Assembly: GCF_947501225.1 (NCBI RefSeq)
Contig: NZ_CANMUW010000017.1
Location: 1-64,000 of the forward strand
Direction of reading: 5' to 3'
Source: an uncultured Shewanella sp.
GTDB lineage: Bacteria; Pseudomonadota; Gammaproteobacteria; Enterobacterales; Shewanellaceae
Length of the DNA stretch: 64,000 nucleotides
Below are positions 50,738-59,861 of the stretch, in pieces (position 1 is the stretch's first letter; each line of letters opens with the position of its first letter). The notes under the pieces are model-generated. The model was given only the letters and a program-made list of their open reading frames with translations, had not been told where the DNA came from and ran no database searches. Position numbers and translations under genes: made by a program.

Positions 50738-53700
50738 TTAATCTGCCCCTAATGTCAGCAGGGCCGCCTGTGACCCTTGATTGATATCGATGCGGCTGTC
50801 GAGCAGAAATATTCTGTTGGCAGGTATCTTACCGGCCTCGACAAGGTATGCTTTCACCGCTCTGGACCTCTCGCTTGCCAGTGCGCCTAACATATTGTCA
50901 TCGATCACCTGTTGGTTAAGACAGGTGTTATAGAGTGCGATATGCCACTGAGTCAACAGCTGTGGCTCACTGAGTGTCTGCGCATCTGAGTTCCTGCTTA
51001 TCTGTTGTTTCAGGACTTGCGCGTCTTGTTTTAACTCTGCTTCATACAGAGTTATCAGGGCTTCTGAGAGTAGCCCCTCTACCGGGTAGGTGCTGGGAGA
51101 TAAGTTTTGAGGTAACTCCTCAACTTCAAGCTGGCTTATTTGAGCCAGTTTTTCTCTGAGGCCCTGCTCCTGAAGTATTCGGCTGTCGCTAGCGGAATCT
51201 ATGGCCCCTTCGATACTTAAGGTCAGCTTAGGTCTGTCGGTAAGAGCGCTGGCAAGGGTTGCCAGTTTACGGCTCTGTTCATCGGATATCGTGGCGTCAC
51301 CGGCACTGAATTCGATTCTGTCCAGCTCTTCATCATCACCGAATATTCCGGCAAGCAGGGTGAATGGTGCGGTAACGGCTTTAGTGATCACATTAGTTAA
51401 AGCTGTCATCACAATACTGCCCACGCTAAAGTCGGGGGAGTCCAGGTCGCCGGATACCTCCAGTCCCAAGTCGATAACCCCATGTCTGTCCTGTAACAGG
51501 GCGATGGCCAGGGTGACCGGCAGGCTGGTTGCCAGGCTGCTATCACTGGGTTCGCCGAGTTTTAACTGGTTGACGACGATATGGTTGCTGCCCTTTAGCT
51601 TATTTTCTTTCAGTTGATAGCTCAGTTCTAATGAGAGCTGCCCCTTATCGATATAATAGCCGGCATAGGTGCCCGAATAGGGGTTAACGGATGTGAGTTC
51701 AACGCTGTTGAAGTCGAGGTCCAGATCCAGATAGGGCTGCTCCAGTAACGGGTTAATTTCACCTTTGAGCGTGACAGGGGCGTATCTGTCAATTTTTCCC
51801 TCTATGTCGACCACCGCGGCTCTGTCTGATGTGGAGGAGAGTTGACTCACGCTTCCCTGAACCTGCTCAATACTCGCCGCAAAATTGGGTGTCAGTGAGT
51901 TATCGGCAAAGAAGGTCGAGCCATCGCTGACATTGATTTTTCCAATCTTAATCTCTAAAGGCGGTTGTTCGACCTGCGCTTGCTCTGCACTATTTGTACT
52001 GACTTCAGTTTGTGCCTGGCGCTCTGTCCTGTTTTCTGCCATGGCCTGGGGCGCATTCACAAACAGTTGCTGGAAGTTAGTGCTCTTGTCTTCAGCTATG
52101 ATGATACGGCTGTATGGTTGGGAGAAGTTTATCTGAGCTATAGATAAACTCTGCTCAGCCTGTTGGAAGTTTAGCTTCTCTACCGCCATCGACTGCCATT
52201 TCAGCAGTGTCTTTCGATGAAGATTATCTTTGAGCAATAGCCCATCGACGGTGATATCCCCGTTAAAGCTGACATCGTCGGCAGAGCTGGCCTCTATGGT
52301 TCCGTTTGAATTGAAATTGCCATTTTTGACCGTGACATTGATATAGGGGGACAGATAGGGCTGTAGTTGACTCAAGGCAAAGTCTTTCAGTTGCAGATCT
52401 GCTTCTAAATGTGGTTGAGTGACCTCTACCTTACCGTTTGATATCAAGCTGCCTTGATCATTGATAGCCATATCCAGGCTGAATTCGATTGGCTCACGGA
52501 AGTCAGAGTAGACGGCACCGGTTGTCAGGTTAAGGGGGGCTATTCGCCATGGTGTCTTGTCTGTTATAAGACTTTCGCGGATGTTGAAGGCATACTCCTT
52601 CAATGAAAGCTCGCCTAAGGTCACAGACCAGGGGGATTGCTCATCGGCTTCCTGAATATCGAGAGGTTTCGATTCTGCCTCATCGACTTTAGAGATAAAA
52701 TTCGGCATAAACAGTGGGATAATATCAATGCCATCTGAAGTGATCTGGGCGTTCAGATCCAGGTTCTGGCTATGTAGCCGTTTGATCATCAGCGCTTTAT
52801 CATTGAGATTAAGTGCTATACCGTCCAGTGCCAGCCGCGGCAGGCTGATAAGAGGATGTTCTTCATGGGTAAACAGGATATTGTCTAAAGAGAGGCCACC
52901 TTGGTTGGTGATTACCTGAACAGAGCCACCCTCTGTCGATGTTTGAGATGTGATCTCAAAATGGCTATTGAGGTTTAACTGTCCGGCTTTTAGGGTTGCC
53001 TGTACATTGTCTGAGATAAATGACCAAAATTGTGGCAGTTTTATCGCGGTTAACTCCAACTCACCAACGACATTGAAAGGGGAGAGTTGTATCTGTCCCT
53101 GTGTGGAGATCTCGCCACCTTCGTCACCGACGAAATGAATGGAAAAGTGATTACCCGAAGCGTTACTTGCTATCTCATTTAGGGTATCGAAACCTTTCAC
53201 TTTCAGGTTTACCGCGGGGTAACGTATCAGGCTGTTGGTAACGTCATCGGTATACAGCAGATCGGCGTCAATAATCGACAGGTTTTTCACTATGATATGG
53301 GGTGAACCGTTCGGTTTATCCGATGCTTTCTGGGGGGAGCCCTCGGAGCTTGCCAGTTCAGTCAAGATGTCTGAAAAGTTGAATCGAATCTCTTGTGGAA
53401 CATTTAAACGTGTAGCATAAACGAACGGAGTATCTAATGTCACATCGTTAATGCTGATCGCTCCATTGAAGAGGGAGTGCCAAAATCGAAGCTCAAAACT
53501 CAGCTTATCGAAACCGATGAAATCACCGTTATCAGTCTCATCGACTCTGAACCCGCTCAGAGATACGTTAAGCGTGAAGGGGTTTATCTTGACCTCATCA
53601 AGCTGGACCGGTCTTTTAAGCATAGTGCCCAACTGAGCCGGAAGCTGCTTTTCTATGCCATAGGGCACAGCCAGCCCTAAGATAGTGGTGAAGAGGAGAT

Positions 53701-53794
53701 ACAGAGCAGTTAAGGTAGAGAGGTATCGCTGATACTTAGGTAGCTGTTTATATTTCTTTGACAGACTACTGAATTTTTCCCTAATAGCGAACAT
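50738..53794 (-). CDS. Large DUF748 (AsmA-like) envelope protein
   Basis: 1,018 residues. One membrane span is near residues 26-48 (TLTALYLLFTTILGLAVPYG); the rest is a long periplasmic, beta-rich chain of the DUF748/AsmA type, seen in VQLDEVKINPFTLNVSLSGF. The C-terminal part has ISDEQSRKLATLASAL and RSRAVKAYLVEAG, which resembles OmpA-type regions seen in this family. AsmA-like proteins are implicated in moving phospholipids between membranes. I chose ATG 53794 with AAGG ahead; an upstream ATG at 53914 would add 40 hydrophilic residues. Confidence 0.83.
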   Translation of the reverse strand: MFAIREKFSSLSKKYKQLPKYQRYLSTLTALYLLFTTILGLAVPYGIEKQLPAQLGTMLKRPVQLDEVKINPFTLNVSLSGFRVDETDNGDFIGFDKLSFELRFWHSLFNGAISINDVTLDTPFVYATRLNVPQEIRFNFSDILTELASSEGSPQKASDKPNGSPHIIVKNLSIIDADLLYTDDVTNSLIRYPAVNLKVKGFDTLNEIASNASGNHFSIHFVGDEGGEISTQGQIQLSPFNVVGELELTAIKLPQFWSFISDNVQATLKAGQLNLNSHFEITSQTSTEGGSVQVITNQGGLSLDNILFTHEEHPLISLPRLALDGIALNLNDKALMIKRLHSQNLDLNAQITSDGIDIIPLFMPNFISKVDEAESKPLDIQEADEQSPWSVTLGELSLKEYAFNIRESLITDKTPWRIAPLNLTTGAVYSDFREPIEFSLDMAINDQGSLISNGKVEVTQPHLEADLQLKDFALSQLQPYLSPYINVTVKNGNFNSNGTIEASSADDVSFNGDITVDGLLLKDNLHRKTLLKWQSMAVEKLNFQQAEQSLSIAQINFSQPYSRIIIAEDKSTNFQQLFVNAPQAMAENRTERQAQTEVSTNSAEQAQVEQPPLEIKIGKINVSDGSTFFADNSLTPNFAASIEQVQGSVSQLSSTSDRAAVVDIEGKIDRYAPVTLKGEINPLLEQPYLDLDLDFNSVELTSVNPYSGTYAGYYIDKGQLSLELSYQLKENKLKGSNHIVVNQLKLGEPSDSSLATSLPVTLAIALLQDRHGVIDLGLEVSGDLDSPDFSVGSIVMTALTNVITKAVTAPFTLLAGIFGDDEELDRIEFSAGDATISDEQSRKLATLASALTDRPKLTLSIEGAIDSASDSRILQEQGLREKLAQISQLEVEELPQNLSPSTYPVEGLLSEALITLYEAELKQDAQVLKQQISRNSDAQTLSEPQLLTQWHIALYNTCLNQQVIDDNMLGALASERSRAVKAYLVEAGKIPANRIFLLDSRIDINQGSQAALLTLGAD

Positions 53795-53947
53795 ACTTAC
53801 CTTATCATCTATAAATAACTTTGATCCTTTTGCTAGTTTAGCTAACTTGATAGATTTGTAATAGAAATCTCTGGTAAAAAGAAACTGCTTGCTCGAATTC
53901 GAGTCAACTTTCAAAGCTGAATATTTAATAAGACTGGTATAACGCAG

Positions 53948-54967
53948 ATGACGAAATTCTATTTTGATGGGCAGGGAGTCGATGCATTGCCCGATGAGAC
54001 AGTGTTAGATGCCCTGCTACGGCAGGGGCATCCGGTTAATTATTCATGTAAGAAAGGCAGATGTAAGACCTGTTTAGTACAACACCTTGAAGGGGAGTTA
54101 ACCGCGGGGGCTCAGAGAGGGTTAAACTCTCGTTTAAAAGAGAGCCATTACCTCTGCTCCTGTCAGTGCAGGGTGACCGAGGGGCTGAAACTGAAGTCAT
54201 TATTGGCTCAGGACCTGTTTATTCCGGCGAAACTCTACTCTAAAGAGTATCTGTCAGACTCCGTCGTTAAGCTGAAGATAGAGGCGGCAGAGAAAATTGA
54301 ACACAGAGCGGGGCAACACATCAACCTGCGTCGTTTTGATGGTTTGACCAGAAGTTACTCTGTCACCAACGGGGCTTATTCTGAGTTCATCGAACTGCAT
54401 GTCAGGAGAAAGTACAACGGGCAGTTCAGTGACTGGCTATTCAATCATGCCAGCACAGGGGAGAATATTTTAATCCAGGGACCATGGGGAGATTGCTGTT
54501 ATTCGCCTGATTATATCGATGACAGCTTGATACTAATCGGTAACGGTACTGGCTTAGGGGCTGTGTATGGGATTGCCAGAGACGCATTGATGAGCGGGCA
54601 CAGAGGAGAGATATTTCTGTATCATGGCGCTAAAACATTTGAGCAGTTGTATCAACATTCAACCCTGCTGAAAATGATGATGGAGTATAGAAACTTTACT
54701 TATCAGGCCTGCATCGAGAGTGATACTGAGGGAGAAGAGCATCTTTCGAGCCGGGTGATTTTAGGAAACCCATTCGATGTGGCCATGAGTAGGCACCCCT
54801 TCGACACGAGAATGCCTTGTGATAGTCAAAATCGCTTTTATCTGTGCGGTGAACCCGGCTTTGTCTCAATCGGGCAAAAAACGATATTTTTAAATGGTAC
54901 CCCCTTGGATCGGGTACATGTGTTATCTTTCGATTATAAAGATCTCAGGAGTCGGCCACGAGATTAA
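53948..54967 (+). CDS. 2Fe-2S/flavin oxidoreductase (ferredoxin-NAD(P)H reductase type)
   Basis: 339 residues. The N-terminal ferredoxin domain binds a 2Fe-2S cluster through C34, C39, C42 and C70 or C72 (SCKKGRCKTC, then YLCSCQC). An FAD-binding barrel follows, with RSYSVTNG and GPWGDCCY. The NAD(P) domain has IGNGTGLGAVYGIA. It would pass electrons from NAD(P)H to an oxygenase or other partner; none is adjacent. It is divergent from the DUF748 gene, with about 150 bp between. Confidence 0.87.
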   Translation: MTKFYFDGQGVDALPDETVLDALLRQGHPVNYSCKKGRCKTCLVQHLEGELTAGAQRGLNSRLKESHYLCSCQCRVTEGLKLKSLLAQDLFIPAKLYSKEYLSDSVVKLKIEAAEKIEHRAGQHINLRRFDGLTRSYSVTNGAYSEFIELHVRRKYNGQFSDWLFNHASTGENILIQGPWGDCCYSPDYIDDSLILIGNGTGLGAVYGIARDALMSGHRGEIFLYHGAKTFEQLYQHSTLLKMMMEYRNFTYQACIESDTEGEEHLSSRVILGNPFDVAMSRHPFDTRMPCDSQNRFYLCGEPGFVSIGQKTIFLNGTPLDRVHVLSFDYKDLRSRPRD

Positions 54968-55375
54968 CTATTCGCTCTTCTTGTTATCGTCTACCGCAGA
55001 CTTAAGGTAACTTATTGCGGCTATGACTGCCCCTTGAGGGTCTTTTATCCAGCAGAACCGGCCTACGTGGGGAATATCTTCCGGGCCGTATAAGATTTCA
55101 CCTCCCAATGATTTAGCCTTTATAGCGACCCTGTCTATATCTTCTACTGTGATATAGCCTGTCCAGTGACTCGCCTGTTTAGGACAGGGGTTGGGGGTGA
55201 TCCCACCGATAGCAACACCTTGATTTTCAATGATGTGATAGGGACCATGTCCCAAATGCATGGTTTTGAACTTCCAGCCAAAGACCTCTGCGTAAAAGCT
55301 GATGGAATCTCCGCAATGGTTTGACGTTAACTCATGCCAACTTAGCGCTCCAGGTGTCGTGAAAGGTGAGCCCAT
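54968..55375 (-). CDS. Glyoxalase/VOC-family protein
   Basis: 135 residues, single vicinal-oxygen-chelate domain: PGALSWHELTSNHCGDSISFYAEVFGWKF at the start and WIKDPQGAVIAAISY at the end. The reaction is unknown; such proteins include dioxygenases and glyoxalases. AAGGAG precedes ATG 55375; the longer upstream frame has no ribosome binding site. Its stop directly abuts the convergent reductase gene. Confidence 0.85.
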   Translation of the reverse strand: MGSPFTTPGALSWHELTSNHCGDSISFYAEVFGWKFKTMHLGHGPYHIIENQGVAIGGITPNPCPKQASHWTGYITVEDIDRVAIKAKSLGGEILYGPEDIPHVGRFCWIKDPQGAVIAAISYLKSAVDDNKKSE

Positions 55376-55575
55376 TTTTAGCTCCTTAATGAGCAACATA
55401 TTATGAATATAGTGTAGTTCAGCCATAAAATTTTAAAATATTGTTTTAAGCTAATAAAAGCACTAATCTATGGTAAGCTGATGTTATAGAAAGAGAAGCT
55501 ACCGGTCTAATTCAGATTTAGAGTTATGTTCTTGCCGTCGCTGAGCTATGTGGCGCGCCATTTCAAGGAATGAAA

Positions 55576-55971
55576 ATGCAGATACGAATAGCGATTGAGG
55601 ACGATCTTGAGCCTTTAGCATTAATGTTTAATGAGTACAGAAAGAGCTTAGGGCGGGAGTCTGATCAGCAAGGGGCTAATGAGTTTATCGAGTCCAGATT
55701 ACGGGAAAATGATTCGGTGATATTTATAGCCATACTTGCCGGAGAATCAGTTGGATTTATTCAGTTATACCCCTCATTTTCATCCAGCCTGCTAAAACCC
55801 CTGTGGTATTTTGATGATCTTTTTGTGGTTGAGCCATTTCGTGAGCAGGGAATCGCCAGAGAGTTGGTCAATAAAGCCAAGGAGCTTGCAGATGAAACTC
55901 AGGTCCTCGCCGTTCGCAGGGAAAGGCTGGAGGGGGACGGGTTTGTACTCATCGATTCATTTTCCATTTGA
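55576..55971 (+). CDS. GNAT-family acetyltransferase, short
   Basis: 131 residues. The acetyl-CoA-binding motif is FREQGIARELVNKAKELA after FDDLFVVEPF. The C-terminal part, normally holding a conserved Asn and an LYE..GF block, is compressed to VRRERLEGDGFVLIDSF, so the protein is 10-15 residues shorter than usual. It may be an internal deletion or a divergent member. Start at 55576 with AAGGA six bases ahead. Confidence 0.75.
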   Translation: MQIRIAIEDDLEPLALMFNEYRKSLGRESDQQGANEFIESRLRENDSVIFIAILAGESVGFIQLYPSFSSSLLKPLWYFDDLFVVEPFREQGIARELVNKAKELADETQVLAVRRERLEGDGFVLIDSFSI

Positions 55972-56029
55972 TTAATGCTGAGAACAATATGGTATTATTG
56001 AACGCTTAGTTAATTTTGGAGCTAGTAGG

Positions 56030-56737
56030 TTGAATAAGAGCGTTACTACAAACCTGATCGCAGCCGTATTGGTTATGTCTGGTTATTTCTTTGCATCCCC
56101 TGTTTTTATCAGTATTGGTCTGTTTGCACTCTCCGGAGCCGTTACAAATTGGCTTGCCATCCATATGCTGTTTGAGAAAGTCCCCGGCCTGTATGGTTCC
56201 GGCGTCGTACCCTCGCGTTTCGAAGAGTTCAAGGAGGGGATCCGTCACTTGATGATGAAGCAATTCTTTACCGATGAGAATATCGATCGATTTTTGTCGG
56301 AGCAGGGGAGCGGTGAATCCCATATCAATTTACAACCTGTGATCGAACAGATAGACCTTACGCCGGCATTTGATGCCTTAGTCACAACGGTTGAGCAATC
56401 ATCATTGGGGGGCATGTTGGCGATGTTTGGCGGGAGTGAAGCGATTACGCCATTGAAGGAGCCCTTTATCGAGAAGATGAAAAGCTCTTTGGTCGAAGTA
56501 TCCCAAAGTGAAGAGTTTTACTCCCTGCTTAAGGGGGAGTTAGAGCAGCCCGATGTGCTCGATGATATGCGCACTAAAATCGATGAAATTGTGACCCAGA
56601 GGCTCAACGAGCTGACACCGCAATTAGTCAAAGAGATCATCCAGGAGATGATAAAGGAGCACCTGGGGTGGCTGGTCGTCTGGGGTGGTGTTTTCGGTGG
56701 CGTTATCGGCTTTATCGCGGCAATGCTAAAGATCTGA
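56030..56737 (+). CDS. DUF445 family membrane protein
   Basis: 235 residues. Membrane spans lie at the N-terminus (about 7-45) and C-terminus (about 215-233), with a helical, charged middle. The family signature GLFALSGAVTNWLAIHMLFEK is clear. Function unknown. It starts with TTG, preceded by GGAG eight bases away; no ATG or GTG fits. Confidence 0.85.
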   Translation: MNKSVTTNLIAAVLVMSGYFFASPVFISIGLFALSGAVTNWLAIHMLFEKVPGLYGSGVVPSRFEEFKEGIRHLMMKQFFTDENIDRFLSEQGSGESHINLQPVIEQIDLTPAFDALVTTVEQSSLGGMLAMFGGSEAITPLKEPFIEKMKSSLVEVSQSEEFYSLLKGELEQPDVLDDMRTKIDEIVTQRLNELTPQLVKEIIQEMIKEHLGWLVVWGGVFGGVIGFIAAMLKI

Positions 56738-56857
56738 TATTCAGTGCTTTAATATAGTGTCACCGCTAATGTGAATTGGGAGCTTATGCTCCCTTTTTGT
56801 TGCCTGTGAAGCTATGCTATAAGGGAGATAAAAGGAACGTTCACTCAGGGAGCTGAC

Positions 56858-57208
56858 ATGGAGCAACATAACAAGATCAACTATCTTGAAATTCCGGTAA
56901 GAGATCTGACTCAAACCAAAACTTTCTTTAGTCAGGCATTTGGTTGGGATTTTACCGACTACGGGCCTGAGTACTCCTGTTTTAACCATGCCGGGGTAGC
57001 CGGAGGCTTCTATCTGTCGCCACATGCTTTCGAGTTGAAAACCGGCTCTGTGCTTATCGTTATCTATAGCGATGAGCTGCTTGACTCAATTGCCGACATC
57101 GAAGGTGCCGGCGGGACGATCACTAAGCCGATATTTTCATTTCCGGGCGGAAGAAGGTTTCATTTTAAAGATCCTAACGGGAACGAGTTCGCTGTCTGGT
57201 CCGAATGA
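56858..57208 (+). CDS. Glyoxalase/VOC-family protein
   Basis: 116 residues, one VOC domain: KINYLEIPVRDLTQTKTFFSQAFGWDF at the start, FHFKDPNGNEFAVWSE at the end. Residues H, E and others expected for metal binding are partly present, so it could be catalytic. It is not a close copy of the VOC protein at 54968. Confidence 0.87.
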   Translation: MEQHNKINYLEIPVRDLTQTKTFFSQAFGWDFTDYGPEYSCFNHAGVAGGFYLSPHAFELKTGSVLIVIYSDELLDSIADIEGAGGTITKPIFSFPGGRRFHFKDPNGNEFAVWSE

Positions 57209-57316
57209 TATCTCGGCCTTGACTCGCAAGGAGAGTACTCTTTCATTCATCAGGGTACCCGAAAAAAAGACGTCAGAGTGACTCCACAGCTAAGCATAAT
57301 TGAAGGAATTGATACT

Positions 57317-57670
57317 ATGCCCCATTGCATCATCGAATACTCGGCGCCACTGGCTGATAAGATAGATATAAAACATTTGATTCAACGGGTTCATCACGGT
57401 GCGATTGACGCCGAGCTGTTTGAACGCTCGGCCATTAAGACCAGGGCGATTCGTTGTGAAGATTATCAGGTGGGTGATAACCACTTAGGTAGTTTTATCC
57501 ATATCACAATCAAGATCATGCCCGGGCGAACCGATGAGCAGAAACATCATCTGTTGACGACAGTTTATGATTCTATTGCTGCTGAAACATCTTGTGTATG
57601 CAGCCTGACGCTTGAGGTGATAGATATCAATGCAAAGGCCTATGCTAAACACTTAACCAGCGGTCGCTGA
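57317..57670 (+). CDS. 5-carboxymethyl-2-hydroxymuconate isomerase-like protein
   Basis: 117 residues of the CHMI (HpcD) branch of the tautomerase superfamily. The catalytic Pro2 follows the initiator Met (MPHCIIEYSA). The usual role is in homoprotocatechuate breakdown, yet no other genes of that pathway are nearby, so the true substrate may differ. Start at 57317 puts proline at the mature N-terminus, which the chemistry demands; a frame beginning at 57278 does not. Confidence 0.85.
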   Translation: MPHCIIEYSAPLADKIDIKHLIQRVHHGAIDAELFERSAIKTRAIRCEDYQVGDNHLGSFIHITIKIMPGRTDEQKHHLLTTVYDSIAAETSCVCSLTLEVIDINAKAYAKHLTSGR

Positions 57671-57730
57671 TCTGATATCGGATGCTTGCTTTAGCCTTGG
57701 TTTGCAAACCTATAGGTAAGCAGGTAAGAA

Positions 57731-57758
57731 AGCGGTGGTTTTAAAGATTACCACCGCT
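57731..57758. terminator. Terminator between the isomerase gene and asnB
   Basis: AGCGGTGGT pairs with ACCACCGCT across a ten-base loop. The minus strand continues TTTCTT, so it best serves asnB. Confidence 0.75.
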
Positions 57759-57798
57759 CATATATTGATTAAAACACTTTGATTTTAGTGTTTTTCGA

Positions 57799-59460
57799 TT
57801 AATAGGCCTGCTCATGAACAGAGCGTACCGCACGTCCCGACGGGTCGATGATCCCCTGCAGGCTCTCGTCCCAGGCCAACGCCTCAGGTGTCGAGCAGGC
57901 TACCGACTTGCCACCCGGTACCGTCTCGGCGGCACTAGGCAGTGGGAAGAGCTCCTCGAAGAAACAGCGATAGAAGTAGGCTTCCTTAGTTTCAGGAGTG
58001 TTGTATGGGAATCTGAATTTTGCGTTTGCTAACTTCAGATCGTCAACTTTCTCTTCGGCCAGATCTTTGAGCCCGTCGATCCAGGAGTAGCCAACACCAT
58101 CGCTGAACTGCTCCTTTTGACGCCATGCAACTTCCTGGGGCAGCTTATGTTCGAAGGCCTGGCGAAGAATATGCTTCTCTATACGACCCGCTTTAGACAT
58201 CTTGGCTTCCGGGTTGATACGCATGGCAACATCCATAAACTCCTTATCAAGGAAAGGAACACGAGCCTCCAGCCCCCAGGATGCCATCGCCTTGTTGGCG
58301 CGCAAGCAATCGAACAGGTGCAGTTTATCGAGTTTACGTACTAACTCCTCGTGAAACGCCTGAGCAGTTGGTGCCTTATGGAAGTAGAGGTAACCGCCAA
58401 ACAGTTCATCGGCGCCTTCACCTGACAACACCATCTTGATGCCCATGGCTTTAATTTTCCTTGCCATCAGGTACATAGGTGTCGCCGCTCGAATGGTGGT
58501 GACATCGTAGGTTTCCAGATGGTAGATCACATCTTTAATTGCATCTATACCGTCCTGGAAGGTGAAGGTGATCTCATGGTGAATCGTGCCGATAGAGTCG
58601 GCTACTTTCTTAGCGGCAATTAAGTCCGGAGCGCCTTCGAGTCCGACAGCAAATGAGTGGAGCTGTGGCCACCATGCACTGCTTTCGCCATCATCTTCGA
58701 TACGACGCTTTGCATAAGTTTGCGTGATCGCCGAGATAACCGAAGAGTCCAGTCCGCCTGAGAGCAAGACGCCATAAGGGACATCGGACATCAGCTGACG
58801 TTTTACCGCGGCTTCGAGGGCATCTCTTAGCTCTTCGACGCTGGCAGGGTTGTCTTTGACTGCATCAAATTCCTGCCAGTCACGCTGATAGTAATGCACG
58901 TAACCTTCACTGCTGGTCATATAGTGACCGGGCTTGAACTCTTCGACCGTCTTACAAACAGGCATCAGGGCTTTCATCTCTGAAGCAACATAGAAGTTAC
59001 CCTCTGCATCCAGACCCGTATAGAGTGGAATTATCCCCATATGGTCGCGACCGATCAGATAGAGATCTTTAGCCTTATCATACAGAACAAATGCGAAGAT
59101 GCCGTTAAGCTTGTCCAGGAAGTCTGGTCCGTACTCCTGGTAAAGAGAGAGGATAACTTCGCAGTCGGAGTTGGTTTGATAGCTGTATTTATCACCCAGC
59201 TCGGCCTTGAGCTCTTTGTGGTTATAGATCTCGCCGTTTACGGCAAGGATGATGCTTTCATCCTGGCTGAGCAATGGCTGAGCGCCATGCTCGATATCGA
59301 CAATTGCCAGACGCTCGTGAGCCAGCACGGCTCTTTCACAGCTATAGATCCCTGACCAATCTGGGCCACGATGGCGAAGAAGTTTTGACATCTCCAGTGC
59401 AACCTGACGTAAGGGGGTGGAATCTGACTTAATATCTAAAATGGCGAAAATCGAACACAT
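57799..59460 (-). CDS. asnB: Asparagine synthase B (glutamine-hydrolysing)
   Basis: 553 residues, matching E. coli AsnB. The mature N-terminal Cys2 (MCSIFAILD) is the glutaminase nucleophile. The synthetase half has the ATP-pyrophosphatase loop LLSGGLDSSVIS. It makes asparagine from aspartate, ATP and glutamine. The 400-bp gap upstream is non-coding. Expression is single-gene. Confidence 0.96.
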   Translation of the reverse strand: MCSIFAILDIKSDSTPLRQVALEMSKLLRHRGPDWSGIYSCERAVLAHERLAIVDIEHGAQPLLSQDESIILAVNGEIYNHKELKAELGDKYSYQTNSDCEVILSLYQEYGPDFLDKLNGIFAFVLYDKAKDLYLIGRDHMGIIPLYTGLDAEGNFYVASEMKALMPVCKTVEEFKPGHYMTSSEGYVHYYQRDWQEFDAVKDNPASVEELRDALEAAVKRQLMSDVPYGVLLSGGLDSSVISAITQTYAKRRIEDDGESSAWWPQLHSFAVGLEGAPDLIAAKKVADSIGTIHHEITFTFQDGIDAIKDVIYHLETYDVTTIRAATPMYLMARKIKAMGIKMVLSGEGADELFGGYLYFHKAPTAQAFHEELVRKLDKLHLFDCLRANKAMASWGLEARVPFLDKEFMDVAMRINPEAKMSKAGRIEKHILRQAFEHKLPQEVAWRQKEQFSDGVGYSWIDGLKDLAEEKVDDLKLANAKFRFPYNTPETKEAYFYRCFFEELFPLPSAAETVPGGKSVACSTPEALAWDESLQGIIDPSGRAVRSVHEQAY

Positions 59461-59861
59461 AGGCTAGCTCCAACAAAACGGTGTAAATCTCAATTGAGTA
59501 TTACTGTGCCAGCAATTTTTGTTTTTGCCAAATCTGAAATTAATAAATCATCGGTAATTTGGCGTTTATCGGGGTGGATTTCTTGGTGTGTCGATGTTTG
59601 AAATGGCGTATCTTCAATATTGTCTGTTATTTGATGAGAATTATTCAAATTGCTTTCACTGGGCGGCAAATAATTTCATTATTATCAGTGAAACCATTAT
59701 TGTTTAAACAACGCCGGAAAACAGTTGATTAGTGTGATTTTTCTACAGGGATGTTTAAAAGTTGAACTCTGGCTGGTGGCGTTTTTTTAAGTCCGCAATA
59801 AAAAAGGCAGCTCAATTGAACTGCCCTGAATCAGAAACCCTGATTTAGAAACCAGTAGCGA
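59461..59861. other. Non-coding gap between asnB and the M28 peptidase gene
   Basis: Apart from the terminator at 59800-59825, I see only AT-rich sequence that should hold the asnB promoter. No open frame or repeat is convincing. Confidence 0.6.
59800..59825 (-). terminator. Rho-independent terminator after the M28 peptidase gene
   Basis: On the minus strand GGCAGTTC-AATT-GAGCTGCC (one G-T pair) is followed by six T. Confidence 0.88.
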
